From assembly GCF_000981585.1 (NCBI RefSeq), contig NZ_LN831776.1, positions 7,805,903-7,869,902 of the forward strand: DNA of 64,000 nucleotides, read 5' to 3'. Positions 63,373 to 64,000 of this stretch are shown here, in pieces. How positions within the stretch are numbered: the first letter of the stretch is position 1; every line of letters begins with the position of its first letter. The stretch is from Paenibacillus riograndensis SBR5. GTDB taxonomy: Bacteria > Bacillota > Bacilli > Paenibacillales > Paenibacillaceae. Under the pieces are notes generated by a model. The model did not search any database and was not told the origin of the DNA. It was given only the letters and a program-made list of their open reading frames with translations. The position numbers were made by a program, and so were the translations under genes.

Positions 63373-63462
63373 AGAGTGGCCGGATATCGCCGGATGAATG
63401 ATCATCCAGGGACACGGCCCGCTTTTGAATAGTTGATCCCATTATCCTGAAGTAAGGCAGCT

Positions 63463-63630
63463 CTAAACTACCAGAACCTCAGCGTTCTTATCGCACTCCG
63501 CACATTTCGCTGGCGGGTCCCAATCCGAGAACTCCGTTTCTTTCAGATCCACAATATCCGGTGCATCCTCGTATTCGTCCACAAATTTGTCGATAGCCAG
63601 CTCCACATGTTCCTTACATACTACATACAT
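63463..63630 (-). CDS. CxxH/CxxC family small protein
   Basis: 55 residues: 'MYVVCKEHVELAIDKFVDEY' with C5-x-x-H8, and 'CAEC' near the end, matching the BA_5709-type CxxH/CxxC family, probably a small zinc-binding protein. In Bacillales this gene commonly sits near rlmH, which supports the chromosomal origin of this flank. AAGGGATG precedes the ATG. Confidence 0.8.
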   Translation of the reverse strand: MYVVCKEHVELAIDKFVDEYEDAPDIVDLKETEFSDWDPPAKCAECDKNAEVLVV

Positions 63631-63722
63631 CCATCAAGCATCCCTTTCTGTGCCCCGCGGGCATATACTTCTTCTACTGTTCTACCATACTTCCCCGCAA
63701 AAAGGAACTCCCGCAGCCGAGT

Positions 63723-64000
63723 TTACACACTCTCCACAAACTCCTGAATGTCCTCCGCAATCAACGCCAGCGCATCACGCCAGAATTGTGGCGAATCCAC
63801 ATCGATATTCATCAGTCCTGCGGCATCCGCGATGGTATTTTTGCTGGTAGCTGCCAGAAAAGACCTGTAACGTTCTGCGAAATCTCCGCCCTGCTTCTTA
63901 TACTGCGCATAGAGTCCCTTGGAGAACAGCAGCCCGAATGAATAGGGGAAGTTCAGAAATTCATTGCCTGCCATATAATATCCGGCTTTGCTGATCCACT
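63723..64000 (-). CDS. M3-family oligoendopeptidase (PepF-like), C-terminal part
   Basis: The frame is open to the window edge. 'YYMAGNEFLNFPYSFGLLFS', 'GLYAQYKKQGGDFAERY' and 'FWRDALALIAEDIQEFVE' are the last ~90 residues of PepF/M3B zinc peptidases. The HEXXH site lies outside the window. Confidence 0.85.
   Translation of the reverse strand, partial: WISKAGYYMAGNEFLNFPYSFGLLFSKGLYAQYKKQGGDFAERYRSFLAATSKNTIADAAGLMNIDVDSPQFWRDALALIAEDIQEFVESV

Noticed and set aside
1..64000. CRISPR arrays, tRNA, rRNA and prophage modules
   Set aside because: No regularly spaced short repeats, no cloverleaf or rRNA sequence and no phage structural or replication genes were seen. The dispersed repeats are kilobases apart and are not CRISPR-like.

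Overview
The window looks like the chromosome of a Paenibacillus-type spore-forming Firmicute. It has strong AGGAGG-type ribosome binding sites, many TTG and GTG starts, an araB-araD-araA block, YesM/YesN-type two-component genes, and an rlmH neighbourhood with the small CxxH/CxxC protein seen in Bacillales. No tRNA, rRNA, CRISPR array or intact transposase was found.

Layout. 1-4.7 kb: arabinose catabolism (end of a ribulokinase, araD, araA, terminator), then a GNAT acetyltransferase and an ankyrin protein. 4.75-57.8 kb: a long accessory tract. It holds an Rpn-nuclease remnant; a GntR/membrane/serine-hydrolase operon; a GSDH-fold protein and a Gly-rich protein; secreted proteins including a subtilase; a TetR/MATE pair; a complete fructan-type module (GH32 hydrolase, ABC importer, YesM kinase, YesN regulator); a methyltransferase; and then, from 28 to 57 kb, a patchwork of regulator/dehydrogenase pairs, pseudogenes, gene fragments and one large imperfect segmental duplication (37.2-41.6 kb against 48.3-54.5 kb). 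57.8-64 kb: ordinary chromosome, with rlmH, an IF-3 paralogue, an ECF sigma/anti-sigma pair, a VOC protein, an ArsR/MFS pair, the CxxH/CxxC protein and the end of an M3 peptidase.

Main observation. The last codons of rlmH (Glu-Pro-Tyr-His-Lys-stop, antisense CTATTTATGATACGGTTC, 57769-57786) recur without the rest of rlmH. There are eight well-preserved or recognisable copies plus two core-less half copies, spread over 53 kb. Every copy with a core has the same orientation, and most carry flanking inverted arms. The 3' end of rlmH is the integration site of staphylococcal cassette chromosome (SCC) elements, whose tandem insertion leaves direct repeats of exactly this kind. The tract therefore reads as a tandem array of rlmH-targeted, SCC-like cassettes, many of them decayed. 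The large recombinase (ccr-type) that would move them is not in the window. The repeats are seen directly; mobility is inference.

How the genes fit together. The core genes serve arabinose use, ribosome modification and envelope stress. The cargo between the repeats is typical accessory material: efflux, sugar scavenging, dehydrogenases with private regulators, a DUF4062 protein, EVE-domain proteins and an Rpn remnant. Several fragments share breakpoints at or beside the repeats, so the repeats probably mark where cassettes joined and were lost.
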